Notes under the pieces: generated by a model | The model's database searches: none | Told to the model about the DNA's origin: nothing | The model's input: only the letters and a program-made list of their open reading frames with translations | Shown: positions 34,434-43,101 of the stretch, in pieces | Layout of the letters: the number at the start of each line of letters is the position of its first letter | Numbering within the stretch: position 1 is the first letter of the stretch | Translations under genes and position numbers: made by a program | NCBI GenBank assembly: GCA_937899075.1 | Contig: CALDJX010000422.1 | Coordinates: 1-49,064, forward strand | DNA from: an uncultured Planctomyces sp. | GTDB lineage: Bacteria; Planctomycetota; Planctomycetia; Planctomycetales; Planctomycetaceae | Direction of reading: 5' to 3' | Length of the DNA stretch: 49,064 nucleotides

Positions 34434-35759
34434 CTAAGAAACAAGTCGCACGAAAATATTGCAGGCCACAAACATGCACGCGCTGGCTCCGAGCAGTTGC
34501 GTGATGTGAGGTTTGTCCCAGACGAGGACCGGTCGGCGCGGGTTCAGATTCCAGGCGGCAAGGTTCAGGAAAGCTGTGCCCAGCGCGATGATCAGCAGCG
34601 TCGAAACTGTGTAGCAACGTGAAAGCGACAACAGGCCGACTGCATAGCCGGCTCCGATCGCCGCCATGTAAGGCAGGAAGCGAGCCTGCTTTGGATTCAA
34701 AATCTGCCAGTCGGGTGTGTTGAGTCGAAACAGCGCCAGAGCGCTGAAGAAGAACATGCCGAAGAAGAAGGTTCCGCCGAACAGGCCGAGTTCCACGAAG
34801 GCGTGAATGTATGAGTTGTGAGCGACCAGGCCGGCGATGTCTTCGTACGATCCCTGGCCGGTTCCGAAGAACAGGTCTTTTGAACGGAGCGCGGCCAGTC
34901 CGTCTCGCCACAGAAGGATGCGGTCGTGGCCGGTTCCTTCGGACAGGTCGATGTTTGCTTGCCGGCCAGCGACGATAGGCAACGCGAGTAATCCCAGGCC
35001 GCCGAGTCCGATGGCGACTTTCTTCCCGTAGCGGAACATCAGCATGATGCCGATGGCCGCGCAGGCTGCCAGCATTCCGCCGCGCGAACGGGTGCAGGCC
35101 AGGCCCGTGACCAGTACGACGATCGGGACGACCCAGGCGAATCGAGTGACTCCGCGAGTTTTGTCCGTAAGAAACGACAGACAGATGATGCCCGTCGCGA
35201 CGATGAGCAGCGAGATGTCGTTTGGGTCGGAAAAGATTCCCGTCCCGTTCATGCGGGAGATTCGGAGATTGTGCCCGTCAGCTCGTTGGCCGTAGTTTTC
35301 TTCGGCGTGTTTGATGAACGGAAAATCGACGACGCCCATGTAGTCGATCACGCAGAGGAACACGACGAAGCTGGCACACACGGCGACGACTTGAGTGAGT
35401 CGCTCAAAACGGCTCCAGCGGTCAACGACGACGACCAGCAAAACAAACAGCATCGCCCCTTTGGTGAATTCGATCGTGCTCTCGATAGTGCCGCCGAGAT
35501 AAGCGTGCGTCAGGTGAGAAATTGGGATCGCGATGAAGACTCCGACCAGACACAACGCAACGGGTTGGCGTTTGAGTGAGTCGAATTTGAAATGCTGGAG
35601 CACTCCCTGATGAGCGAGGACGAGAGTGCTCAGAATCAGGACTTCGTAGAAAGGGATCGGGGCGAGGGCCGTGACCATTTCGCCGGGGCGCAGAATCATC
35701 GTGGCTGTTGTGAGACAGAACAGCGTGAAGGCAAGGCCTGACATCGGCGAGTTGCCCAT
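34434..35759 (-). CDS. O-antigen ligase-like membrane protein (Wzy/WaaL)
   Basis: The 441-residue product has about ten membrane segments and a large outside loop with GHDRILLWRDGLAALRSKDL, then FGTGQGSYEDIAGLVAHNSY, the region that defines the Wzy_C family. Such proteins polymerise repeat units or ligate the polymer to a carrier at the outer face of the inner membrane. It is the first gene of the minus-strand exopolysaccharide run. Its product and the flippase suggest a Wzx/Wzy-type pathway. A TATAGT box on the minus strand at 35850-35855 could be its -10 element, but I see no good -35. Confidence 0.9.
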   Translation of the reverse strand: MGNSPMSGLAFTLFCLTTATMILRPGEMVTALAPIPFYEVLILSTLVLAHQGVLQHFKFDSLKRQPVALCLVGVFIAIPISHLTHAYLGGTIESTIEFTKGAMLFVLLVVVVDRWSRFERLTQVVAVCASFVVFLCVIDYMGVVDFPFIKHAEENYGQRADGHNLRISRMNGTGIFSDPNDISLLIVATGIICLSFLTDKTRGVTRFAWVVPIVVLVTGLACTRSRGGMLAACAAIGIMLMFRYGKKVAIGLGGLGLLALPIVAGRQANIDLSEGTGHDRILLWRDGLAALRSKDLFFGTGQGSYEDIAGLVAHNSYIHAFVELGLFGGTFFFGMFFFSALALFRLNTPDWQILNPKQARFLPYMAAIGAGYAVGLLSLSRCYTVSTLLIIALGTAFLNLAAWNLNPRRPVLVWDKPHITQLLGASACMFVACNIFVRLVS

Positions 35760-36104
35760 CGAGAATCCTCGAACGACCTGCAGAAACTCCCAAACGGGAA
35801 CGGACCGCGAAACGGAGTGCCGCGCGCACTCTGATCCACACTGCTTTGACTATAGGTCGGGGTCGGGGATGCATCGGCAGAATCTCCGGCCAATTTGGAG
35901 AGTCACGACGCATTCCGTTGTCAGCGCATTGCATGTCGGCAATGTTTGTTCGGCGCAATCGATACAGCCGGTCGTGTGAAGGGGGCTGGCATGAAGGCGT
36001 GACCGGCGTTGACCGGTTTCGGCGTGCTCGGATACCGTCCGGTTTGTAATCACGTCTGAATGACGCTTGCCGAGAGAAGACGAAACGTTCCAAGGGACTG
36101 GAAG
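35760..36104. other. Divergent intergenic region of ligase and glycosyltransferase
   Basis: This 345-base gap separates the two arms of the exopolysaccharide cluster. It holds no convincing gene. The glycosyltransferase frame is open back to 36060, but its likely start is at 36105. Confidence 0.4.
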
Positions 36105-37250
36105 ATGCCTCGTTCGCCACTGACCATTATGCAGATTCTGCCAGAGCTGAGCTCAGGTGGCGTCGAGCGTGGCACGCTGGAAGTCGGCGCGGAGATCGTT
36201 CGCCGTGGACACCGTTCGCTGGTTGTTTCCGCCGGCGGCCGGATGGTCGAGCAGTTGGAACAAGCTGGCAGTCATCATTTTGCGGCATCCGTCGGCAATA
36301 AGTCGCCATTCACTTTTCGCAAGGTTGGCTGGCTGCGGAATCTGATCATCGAGCAGAACGTCGACATCGTGCATGCTCGATCCCGCGTTCCCGCGTGGGT
36401 TGCGTGGCTGGCGTTGCGGAAAATTCCCGCAGCACAGCGGCCTCGATTTGTGACGACCGTCCATGGGCAGTATTCGGTCAGTCGGTTCAGTCAGATTATG
36501 ACTCGGGGCGATCGAGTCATCGCGGTTTCCGGGACGATTCGAAACTACATTCGCGGGAACTATCCCCAGACTCCGGACGATCGAGTTCACACTATATATA
36601 GAGGTGTCGACCCGGCGGAATTTCCACACGGGTATCAGCCGTCGGAACAGTGGAGGCAGGAGTTCTACGATGAGTGGCCGAATCTTAAAGGTAAGCGGCT
36701 GCTGACATTGCCCGGTCGAATTACGCGGTTAAAGGGGCACGTCGATTTTCTCAAGATGCTGGTTTCGCTGCGGGATTCGGGAGTGGATGCTCACGGTCTG
36801 ATCGTTGGCGGCGTCGATCGTCGGAAACTCCGGTACGCGGCCGAAGTGAAGAGAACTGTCGCTGAACTTGGCCTGAACAATGACGTCACGTTTACCGGCC
36901 ACCGTTCCGACATGAAAGAGTTTTACGCCGTATCAGACGTTGTGTTTTCTCTGTCGTCGAAGCCGGAGTCGTTTGGTCGGACGGTGCTTGAAGCTCTGAA
37001 TCTGGGGACGCCCGTCGTTGGTTATTCGCACGGGGGCGTCGGCGAGATTCTGCACGATGTCTTTCCTGCTGGCGCTGTTCCAGTCGGGGATTGTCACGAA
37101 CTGACGGATCGAGTGACTCAGTTACTCGCGCAGCAGACTGTCGTGCCGCCGGTCGTTCGGTACTCGCTCGCAGAAATGCTGGAGCAGACGCTTCAACTCT
37201 ATGAAGACGTCGGACAAGCCGGTTTCGCTGCTAACACTGAAGCTGCCTGA
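36105..37250 (+). CDS. Glycosyltransferase, family 4
   Basis: The 381-residue product is a GT-B retaining glycosyltransferase. The N-terminal half has MQILPELSSGGVERGTLEVG, the Gly-rich acceptor loop, and VTTVHGQYS. The C-terminal half has LPGRITRLKGHVDFLKM, TFTGHRSDM and KPESFGRTVLEALNLGTPVV, the EX7E-type donor motif (E in KPES to E in LEAL). It should add a sugar to a lipid-linked or nascent polysaccharide at the cytoplasmic face. The start at 36105 has GGGA and GGAAG upstream. It is divergent from the ligase and belongs functionally with the cluster on the other strand. Confidence 0.92.
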   Translation: MPRSPLTIMQILPELSSGGVERGTLEVGAEIVRRGHRSLVVSAGGRMVEQLEQAGSHHFAASVGNKSPFTFRKVGWLRNLIIEQNVDIVHARSRVPAWVAWLALRKIPAAQRPRFVTTVHGQYSVSRFSQIMTRGDRVIAVSGTIRNYIRGNYPQTPDDRVHTIYRGVDPAEFPHGYQPSEQWRQEFYDEWPNLKGKRLLTLPGRITRLKGHVDFLKMLVSLRDSGVDAHGLIVGGVDRRKLRYAAEVKRTVAELGLNNDVTFTGHRSDMKEFYAVSDVVFSLSSKPESFGRTVLEALNLGTPVVGYSHGGVGEILHDVFPAGAVPVGDCHELTDRVTQLLAQQTVVPPVVRYSLAEMLEQTLQLYEDVGQAGFAANTEAA

Positions 37251-37620
37251 CGTCACCATGTTTTGTGAAGTCAACGTGTGCTTCAGGATGATCATTAGCG
37301 AATTGCTTGGCGTCGCTGCGCGGTATCAAGTGCCATTTCGGCTGCTCCGGTAAGAGCCGCAAACTCGGCAACGGCACCGCAGGTTTCCTGACTAAACGCC
37401 GTCCAGAAATTTGCCTCAACGGGTCTGTAGCCTAGGTTTAGGTTGTTCGCTGCGAACGGTGCCAGCTACGAGCTGGCGACAAGTCGCGGCGGTCATTTGC
37501 AGTATCTGGTATGCGAAACACGTGTGTTCGAGTGGCCGGTGTCTGTGGCAGTTGTCACAACCATTCGAACTTTCCTGGGGAACGCCTGACTCAGGCGACA
37601 AGTCAAAGAAGAGGACAGCG
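37251..37620. other. Leader region of the first flp gene
   Basis: There is no gene in this 370-base stretch. The last 88 bases (37533-37620) are repeated almost exactly before the second flp gene and contain the 11-base palindrome GTTGTCACAAC at 37551-37561. A ribosome site (GAAGAGGA) is just before the start. Confidence 0.5.
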
Positions 37621-37794
37621 ATGAAAAAGTTTGCAGACAGCGTCAAGAAGTTCATTGTTTCAGAAGATGGTCCTACGGCAGTTGAATACGCCGTGATGAT
37701 GGCTCTGATCATCGTCGTGTGTATCGGTACGGTCACGACGATCGGTACCAACGCCAAGGCCAAGTTCGAAGCCGTCAAGACTGCCCTTTCTTAA
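37621..37794 (+). CDS. flp: Flp/Fap pilin, copy 1
   Basis: This 57-residue prepilin is the major subunit of a Tad-type pilus. It has a short charged leader, the prepilin peptidase site SEDG|PTAVEY with Gly17 before the cut and Glu22 at +5, and a hydrophobic helix (AVMMALIIVVCIGTVTTIG). The real start is ATG at 37621, with AGAGGA upstream; the frame is open much further but without signal. It differs from copy 2 at three positions only. A terminator follows at once, so it is expressed more strongly than the downstream genes or alone. Confidence 0.95.
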   Translation: MKKFADSVKKFIVSEDGPTAVEYAVMMALIIVVCIGTVTTIGTNAKAKFEAVKTALS

Positions 37795-37823
37795 GGCCAG
37801 TCTGAACCGAACAGGTTCATCAG

Positions 37824-37857
37824 CCAGTCGACCTCACAAGGTCGGCTGGTTTTTTTT
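37824..37857 (+). terminator. Intrinsic terminator after flp copy 1
   Basis: CCAGTCGACCT pairs with AGGTCGGCTGG (one G-T wobble) over a four-base loop CACA, followed by eight T. Confidence 0.9.
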
Positions 37858-38044
37858 GCGCCATCAGTAGTCGCAGATGGATAGTTGCAGACAAACGTTG
37901 AGACAGCGACGACGCGTGAATGTGACGAAGCGTGAATCAAGTATTTGCTCGCCGAGTCCAGAACTCTACGGTCAAATCCGCGACGGCGAACATCGCAGCC
38001 GGTGAATTGCGGCAAATTTTTCGGGAGCTTCCGCACGGCTCAAA

Positions 38045-38060
38045 AACTCGACCTAGAGTT
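38045..38060. promoter_or_regulatory. Palindromic box upstream of flp copy 2
   Basis: The box reads AACTCGACCTAGAGTT: inverted AACTC and GAGTT arms, six bases apart. An almost identical box is upstream of cpaA at 38715-38730, and the flanking bases (TGCGGNAAAT before, AACGCGAC after) are conserved too. No counterpart is clear before copy 1. A shared regulator site is a reasonable guess. Confidence 0.45.
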
Positions 38061-38297
38061 AATCAAACGCGACGGCGATCAGGCGACTTGTCAATGAGTT
38101 TGCAGATTGACGTCGCGTGTTTGCTGCGAAGCTGTGCCGCAATTTTCTGGCACGAGTTTCGTGGTTGGTATTTGTATTTTGCGTGTATGCGGAATTCGCA
38201 CGCTTGGATGGCCGGTGTCTGTGGCAGTTGTCACAACCATTCGAGCTTTTCTGGGGGAACGCCTGGTTCAGGCGGCAAGTTTAAGAAGAGGACAGTG

Positions 38298-38471
38298 ATG
38301 AGAAATTTTGCAGACAGCGTCAAGAAGTTCATTGTTTCAGAAGATGGTCCTACGGCAGTTGAATACGCCGTGATGATGGCTCTGATCATCGTCGTGTGTA
38401 TCGGTACGGTCACCACGATTGGTACCAACGCCAAAGCCAAGTTCGAAAAAGTCAAGACTGCCCTTTCCTAA
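38298..38471 (+). CDS. flp: Flp/Fap pilin, copy 2
   Basis: This is a second prepilin of 57 residues, nearly identical to copy 1 (changes Lys2Arg, Lys3Asn and Ala51Lys), with the same SEDG|PTAVEY processing site. The whole 262-base unit, including the leader from 38209, is a tandem duplicate. The two pilins probably mix in one fibre or are expressed at different times. AAGAGGA precedes the ATG and a terminator follows. Confidence 0.95.
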   Translation: MRNFADSVKKFIVSEDGPTAVEYAVMMALIIVVCIGTVTTIGTNAKAKFEKVKTALS

Positions 38472-38497
38472 GGCCAGTCTGGACCTTTTGGTTCACG

Positions 38498-38532
38498 AGC
38501 CAGTTGTTCCGAATTCGGACAGCTGGCTTTCT
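38498..38532 (+). terminator. Intrinsic terminator after flp copy 2
   Basis: AGCCAGTTGTTCCG and CGGACAGCTGGCT form an imperfect 13-bp stem with loop AATT, followed by TTCTTT. Confidence 0.75.
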
Positions 38533-38714
38533 TTATGCGCGGTCGGTTTGGGACGCTCGCGTTGTTGATGGCAGGCTCACAGCTCAGTTGCGTCTGTGAC
38601 GTTGAAGACGGCGGTAGCGGCTGCATCGACGGTGTCGAAGAGTCGATGGTTCGACTGCAATCCGCAATGGCATGACCTGCGGAAAATCTCTCCAGAATTA
38701 CCGCACCGTCACGA

Positions 38715-38730
38715 AACTCGAACTAGAGTT
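38715..38730. promoter_or_regulatory. Palindromic box upstream of cpaA
   Basis: AACTCGAACTAGAGTT differs from the box at 38045 by one base and sits about 200 bases before the cpaA start, with conserved flanks on both sides. The stretch 38533-38926 holds no other feature; its similarity to the flp2 leader suggests a third, eroded copy of the duplicated leader. Confidence 0.45.
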
Positions 38731-38926
38731 GCCACAACGCGACCGCAAGTTGCGATGCGTGCAACGAGTCAGTCGCTGGTCACTGTGGACCAGATTAACC
38801 CCTCAAGTTTGGTGCTTGTTCTGCGAGGTTCCGCCGCGTTTTCCTGTCGTCGACGAGCGAATGAATCGTGAGTCTGGCAAGGCGTAACGGACAGCTTCCA
38901 GAACGTAATGAAAGGTTCGAGCAGTC

Positions 38927-39499
38927 ATGGATTTGGAATTCCTTCTCGAAAACTGGGAAGTCAAACTGGTTGCGATCACTCTGATCGTGGCAGCCTGGAT
39001 TGACGGTAAAGAATTGCGAGTTCCCAACTGGATTACGTTCCCGATGGCCTTCTCAGGCCTGGCGTGGCACGCGTACTCCGGTGGAATGGGCGAATGGTCT
39101 GAAGGGGGCTTCTGTGGCTCTCTGGCTGGTATGGGAATGGGCCTGCTCTGCCTGCTGCCGATCTACGCGGTCGGTGGAATGGGAGCTGGCGACGTGAAAC
39201 TGATGGCTGGCATGGGAGCGTGGCTCGCCAGTGCAAACCAGACGTGGGAAGCGTTTTGCGTTTCCGTTTTCGTCGGAGCCTTCATGGGCATTTACATGAT
39301 GTGGAAACGCGGCAACTTTGCTGACAACTACGCCAACTTCCACGTGATCATCAACGAGTGGCTGACGATTCGAAGCCCTCGCGAACTGTCTGCGAACGCT
39401 GCCGAGCGGAAGCCGACCATGCATCTCCTGCCGTACGGCATTCCGATCTGCATCGGGTCGATCGGCTACTTCATCTACGAAGGCATGCTCATCGGATGA
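38927..39499 (+). CDS. cpaA: Prepilin peptidase (CpaA/TadV type)
   Basis: The 190-residue membrane protein belongs to the A24 aspartic peptidases that cut Flp prepilins. The two catalytic acids are Asp26 in WIDGKELRVPNW and Asp89 in GGMGAGDVKLMAG. It lacks the N-terminal methyltransferase domain of PilD, as is normal in Tad systems. A C-terminal part after residue 130 contains one more membrane helix. It should process the two flp products directly upstream. No terminator separates it from cpaB but a hairpin lies between. Confidence 0.95.
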   Translation: MDLEFLLENWEVKLVAITLIVAAWIDGKELRVPNWITFPMAFSGLAWHAYSGGMGEWSEGGFCGSLAGMGMGLLCLLPIYAVGGMGAGDVKLMAGMGAWLASANQTWEAFCVSVFVGAFMGIYMMWKRGNFADNYANFHVIINEWLTIRSPRELSANAAERKPTMHLLPYGIPICIGSIGYFIYEGMLIG

Positions 39500-39598
39500 G
39501 CTGATGCCTTGGTCCTGACCTCGGTCACGGCCTGAACCGGGCGACAGGAAGTTGCTCGGACCTGGGAACACGAATTGGGCGTGTCAATCGATGGCGGG

Positions 39599-39630
39599 CA
39601 GGTCGGATCAGCATTGGCTGGTCCGACCTG
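39599..39630. other. Hairpin between cpaA and cpaB
   Basis: CAGGTCGGATCAGC at 39599-39612 pairs with GCTGGTCCGACCTG at 39617-39630 (one G-T wobble) over the loop ATTG. No T-run follows, so a processing or stability role is as likely as termination. The remaining bases of 39500-39859 show nothing else. Confidence 0.55.
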
Positions 39631-39859
39631 ATTCCGTGCAGCCTGATTCTTTACAGGATGGGGACGGCTGGAAGTAATTGCTGCAAAAGTAGTGAGTTTC
39701 TTCAAGAACCGTTCAAGAGTCGTCTGCGGAGATCGCCGGGAGGCGGATTGCCATCAGGCATCCCGTAACCGGTAACCGCGTTTCAACTGGTACGGCCGGT
39801 ATAAACTGAAGAGTTTACCACGCTGTTGCCGACAAACTGATTGATGAAGGTGCGTAGTC

Positions 39860-40216
39860 ATGAGACTCAAGCCAATGTTGTTGCTGGCTCTGGCCAGCGG
39901 TTGCGGCCTTGTGGCCATGTTCCTGTTTCAGCAGGCGACCAAAGGAAATACCGGCGCACAGGCCGAAGAGAACATTTCGGTTCTCGTTGTGACCGCCGAA
40001 ATTACACCAGGACAACTGCTGAGCAAAACGAACGTCGAGTTCCGTGACTATCCGATTTCGGTGGTGCCGGAAAACGTCGTCACTGTTCCTGAAGAATTCG
40101 AAGAACGAGCGAGTCGAGTTCGAGCATTCCCCGGAGACTTTGTCACGCTCGATAAACTAAGCGGAAAAGGAGATCACGCACCGTCACAGGATATTCCTGC
40201 TGGGATGGTTGCCTGA
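39860..40216 (+). CDS. cpaB: CpaB/RcpC N-terminal part, ended by an in-frame TGA
   Basis: This 118-residue product is the front of a Flp pilus assembly protein CpaB. It has a membrane anchor (about 5-24, with the lipobox-free LASGCGLVAMFLF) and a SAF-like beta-clip domain (about 40-105, VLVVTAEITPGQLLSKTNVE then FRDYPISVVPENV). It stops at TGA (40214-40216) inside the conserved IPAGMVA-x-T segment, where the rest of the protein should continue. AAGGTG lies before the ATG. The downstream frame resumes in the same phase, so this is a nonsense codon and not a frameshift. Alone it would lack the RcpC domain. Confidence 0.85.
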   Translation: MRLKPMLLLALASGCGLVAMFLFQQATKGNTGAQAEENISVLVVTAEITPGQLLSKTNVEFRDYPISVVPENVVTVPEEFEERASRVRAFPGDFVTLDKLSGKGDHAPSQDIPAGMVA

Positions 40217-40225
40217 ACAATTCTG

Positions 40226-41056
40226 GTGGACTCGGCGATGACCAGCAGCGGGCTGATGCTGCCTGGTGACCGGATCGATCTGCTGGTGACTTTCACGATG
40301 CGTGGTCAATACGGCGGCGGCAAGGTGATCAAAACAGTTCTGGAGTACGTGGAAGTCTTTTCAGTCGATCAGCGTCGAGAGATTCAGTCGACAAAAGGAG
40401 AACCGATCGCGAAGACGTTGACTCTGCTGGTCGATCGTGACCAGGCCATGCTGGTGAAACTCGCCGAAGACATTGTCAAGCTTCATCTCACAATGCGGTC
40501 TAAAACTGACTCAGAGCCACGCGCTGCCGACAAAGATAGATTCAAGCCAACAGACATGTCCGACTTCCTCGGCGATGATGATGAAGAGGAAGGCGACGAA
40601 GAAGACGAGGACGAGCCCAAAACAAACGACGACGATCTGGAACAGTTTCTGGATGCCAACAGTCAACCGGAACCGTTGCCAGCACAAATTTCAGTGTCAC
40701 CAGTGGCTCTTGCACCGTTGACGATCCCAGCAGCAGGGCCTGAAGTTCCGGCGTTCGATTCATCCTGGAAGATTGAGATTTTTGCGGGAGACATCAAACG
40801 GGTCGAAGAAGTGCAGATTCCGAAATCGGAATGGCCGGTCATTGAGCCGAAAAAAGCAACTGACAACACCGACGAGTCGGGCGGCAATCCACTGCTCAAA
40901 GGACTGAAAACTTTGTTTGGCGGCGGAGCGAATAAGAACGAAGGCGAAGCGGAGAATCAGAAAACCGACCAGCCGGAGTCACTTCCGGTAGTCAACGATG
41001 ATCAGAATATCGAAGACTCAATTCCCGTTCCGACGGAACTTTCAGAGGTCAACTGA
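40226..41056 (+). CDS. cpaB: CpaB/RcpC C-terminal part, after the in-frame TGA
   Basis: This segment is in the same phase as the preceding entry and encodes VDSAMTSSGLMLPGDRIDLL and the RcpC-type domain that follows. An acid-rich low-complexity linker (GDDDEEEGDEEDEDEP, about residues 113-130) and a Pro-rich tail come after it. If translated separately it would need the GTG at 40226 or the ATG at 40238, neither with a ribosome site. Read-through of the TGA would give a 398-codon protein of normal CpaB architecture. CpaB normally works at the periplasmic side with the secretin CpaC. Confidence 0.8.
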   Translation: MDSAMTSSGLMLPGDRIDLLVTFTMRGQYGGGKVIKTVLEYVEVFSVDQRREIQSTKGEPIAKTLTLLVDRDQAMLVKLAEDIVKLHLTMRSKTDSEPRAADKDRFKPTDMSDFLGDDDEEEGDEEDEDEPKTNDDDLEQFLDANSQPEPLPAQISVSPVALAPLTIPAAGPEVPAFDSSWKIEIFAGDIKRVEEVQIPKSEWPVIEPKKATDNTDESGGNPLLKGLKTLFGGGANKNEGEAENQKTDQPESLPVVNDDQNIEDSIPVPTELSEVN

Positions 41057-41289
41057 CTGAACAAAGCACGCTCGGAAACGAAACTGAAATAACGGTAGTG
41101 ACGACAGAAGAAACACTCGACTTGTCGTAAGGCGGTTGAGGAACGATCAGCGGACAAAGGCAGCTCGACCAGTCTGGTTGTGTTGACTTCGTTCGGTCTG
41201 CTTTGGAAGTTGCTCAGTCCGAGTGACCATCGAAGACAGATAAAACAAGCCGAAGTCCGCAACGAATGCTGACTCAGTGAGGTGCATGG

Positions 41290-43101
41290 ATGCCGTCTAA
41301 TATCACAATTCGGCGACGACTCTTGATGCTGGCCGCTAGTGCTGGCGTTGCAGGAGCCAGCTTGTCGCACGTCTGCGCTCAGAACGGGCCACCGCCTTTG
41401 CCTGCTAACCCGCCGGCAGCGGTACCGGCTGCAGCTGCTCCAACGGCCCCGCCCACGGCGCGTGAGCTTGCACGAGCCGCTGCGTTGGATCCTGTCGTAA
41501 AAATCACCGGAAGTCGCAGCGAAGTTGAGATCGTCGAGCGGCTTTCAAAAGTGATTGAGGTGGATCGAAAGATTACTCGAGTCGATGGTTTCGATCCGGA
41601 TGTCCTCGACGTTAAAGCGTTGACGCCTTACCGCATCCGCGTTCAGGCATTGATTCAAGGAGTGACCAACCTCGTTCTGACTGACGAAGACGACAACTCA
41701 TACGTCGTCAACGTTTTCATCAAGGGCGACGCTCGGCATCTTCAAGCTGTACTCGATAATCGATTTCCTGATTCGGCCGTCGAAGCCTATCGCGTTCAGG
41801 ATTCGGTCGCGTTGACCGGTTGGGTCAGCCAGCCCGAACACATCACTCAGATCATGGAAATTGCCGAGCAATTCTATCCGCGAGTGCTGAATCAGATGCG
41901 GGTCGGCGGCGTTCAACAGGTGATGCTTAAAGTCAAGATCATGGAAGTGCAGCGGACGAAGCTTCGAAAGCTGGGGATCGACTTTATCAACAACTCAGCC
42001 AGTGGCGGATCGCTGGCGAATAGTCCGGCACAACTTTTCAACATTGATGATATGGGCTCCATTACTCATACGGCGACCACGGCGTTTGGGATGGTGAGTG
42101 GAGGAGACGCATTCTTCGGATTCATCGACGCATTGAAGGAGGAAAAGCTTCTGAAGGTGCTGTCTGAGCCGTCGTTGCTGGCGATGAACGGCCGTCCGGC
42201 AAAGCTGCTTTCTGGTGGAGAGTTTCCCATCCCCATCCAGCAAACCTTTGGGACGGTAACTCTTGAATGGCGTGAATTCGGTGTTGAACTTGAAGCGGTG
42301 CCGATCATTCTTGGCAACGGTATGGTCCGGCTTGAAGTGATGCCGGAATTCACGGAACGCGACTTCGCGAACTCAACATCGCTCAATGGTACGACAGTTC
42401 CTGGATTGTTGACTCGCCGGGTAAATACGCAGGCGGAGCTTGGGTTCGGTCAGACATTGATGCTGGCCGGTCTGATTTCGTCGCGTCAAACCGCCGAGAC
42501 GTCGAAGATTCCCTTCCTCGGCGAACTGCCATGGGTCGGTGCGTTGTTCCGCAATGTTCAATACGACGACGTCGAAACGGAACTTGTGATTTTGATCACG
42601 CCCGAACTGGTCGCTCCGATGTCTGGAAATCAGGTGCCGGCAGGCGGCCCAGGAACGTTTACCACCTTCCCGACCGATCGAGAGCTCTACTTCGACGGCT
42701 ATATCGAAGTGCCAAACTACGGCGATGCCTGCTTTAGCTGCGGTCAACACGGTGCCTGTGCATCGGGTTGCCAGGCAGCACTGGGCGGGCCGGGGGTCAT
42801 CAGCAAGCCGTTCGCAGTTCAGGTGCAGAAGCAGACAATTCCGCTCCCGACGACCGATCCGAATCGAAACATTCAGGAGCTGATGAGTTCGCAAAACCGC
42901 GGCGGAAATCGATCGGGACTTATTGAACCATCAACACGTAGCCAGACGGCGGCACGCATCCCGGTTTCGGAACCGGGGGGTGGAACTCGACCTGTTGGTT
43001 TCGTTCGTCCGTCGGTCGCGACTCAGACCGGGTCGCAACGTCGAACCGGTACTTCCGCGAAACCTGGAACTTCACAACTCCCCGGATTGATCGAACCGTA
43101 G
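41290..43101 (+). CDS. cpaC: Flp pilus secretin
   Basis: The 603-residue product forms the outer-membrane ring through which the pilus passes. A signal peptide (about 9-31, LLMLAASAGVAGASLSHVCA) is followed by a Pro/Ala linker and a pilus-assembly N-domain (about 60-140). A BON-like segment comes next (about 145-195), then the secretin domain (about 200-440). The secretin domain shows VLSEPSLLAMNGRPAKLLSG, GEFPIP and, near its end, VELVILITPELV-type text (TELVILITPELVAPM). The C-terminal 150 residues are unusual: two Cys-rich turns (CFSCGQHGACASGC) and a Ser/Thr/Gly-rich tail. GAGGTG is placed just before the ATG. No pilotin gene is seen nearby. Confidence 0.95.
   Translation: MPSNITIRRRLLMLAASAGVAGASLSHVCAQNGPPPLPANPPAAVPAAAAPTAPPTARELARAAALDPVVKITGSRSEVEIVERLSKVIEVDRKITRVDGFDPDVLDVKALTPYRIRVQALIQGVTNLVLTDEDDNSYVVNVFIKGDARHLQAVLDNRFPDSAVEAYRVQDSVALTGWVSQPEHITQIMEIAEQFYPRVLNQMRVGGVQQVMLKVKIMEVQRTKLRKLGIDFINNSASGGSLANSPAQLFNIDDMGSITHTATTAFGMVSGGDAFFGFIDALKEEKLLKVLSEPSLLAMNGRPAKLLSGGEFPIPIQQTFGTVTLEWREFGVELEAVPIILGNGMVRLEVMPEFTERDFANSTSLNGTTVPGLLTRRVNTQAELGFGQTLMLAGLISSRQTAETSKIPFLGELPWVGALFRNVQYDDVETELVILITPELVAPMSGNQVPAGGPGTFTTFPTDRELYFDGYIEVPNYGDACFSCGQHGACASGCQAALGGPGVISKPFAVQVQKQTIPLPTTDPNRNIQELMSSQNRGGNRSGLIEPSTRSQTAARIPVSEPGGGTRPVGFVRPSVATQTGSQRRTGTSAKPGTSQLPGLIEP

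Noticed and set aside
38148-38163. Sigma-54 promoter before flp copy 2 (TGGCACGAGTTTCGTGG)
   Set aside because: The -24 half is perfect but the -12 half has GT where GC is required, and copy 1 does not share it.
40214-40216. TGA in cpaB as a selenocysteine codon
   Set aside because: The position is not catalytic and is not Cys in the family pattern I know, and no selenocysteine-type hairpin directly follows the codon.
40214-40216. Recoded TGA (alternative genetic code)
   Set aside because: Many genes in the window end at TGA in the right place, for example the histidine kinase and the response regulator, so TGA is a normal stop here.
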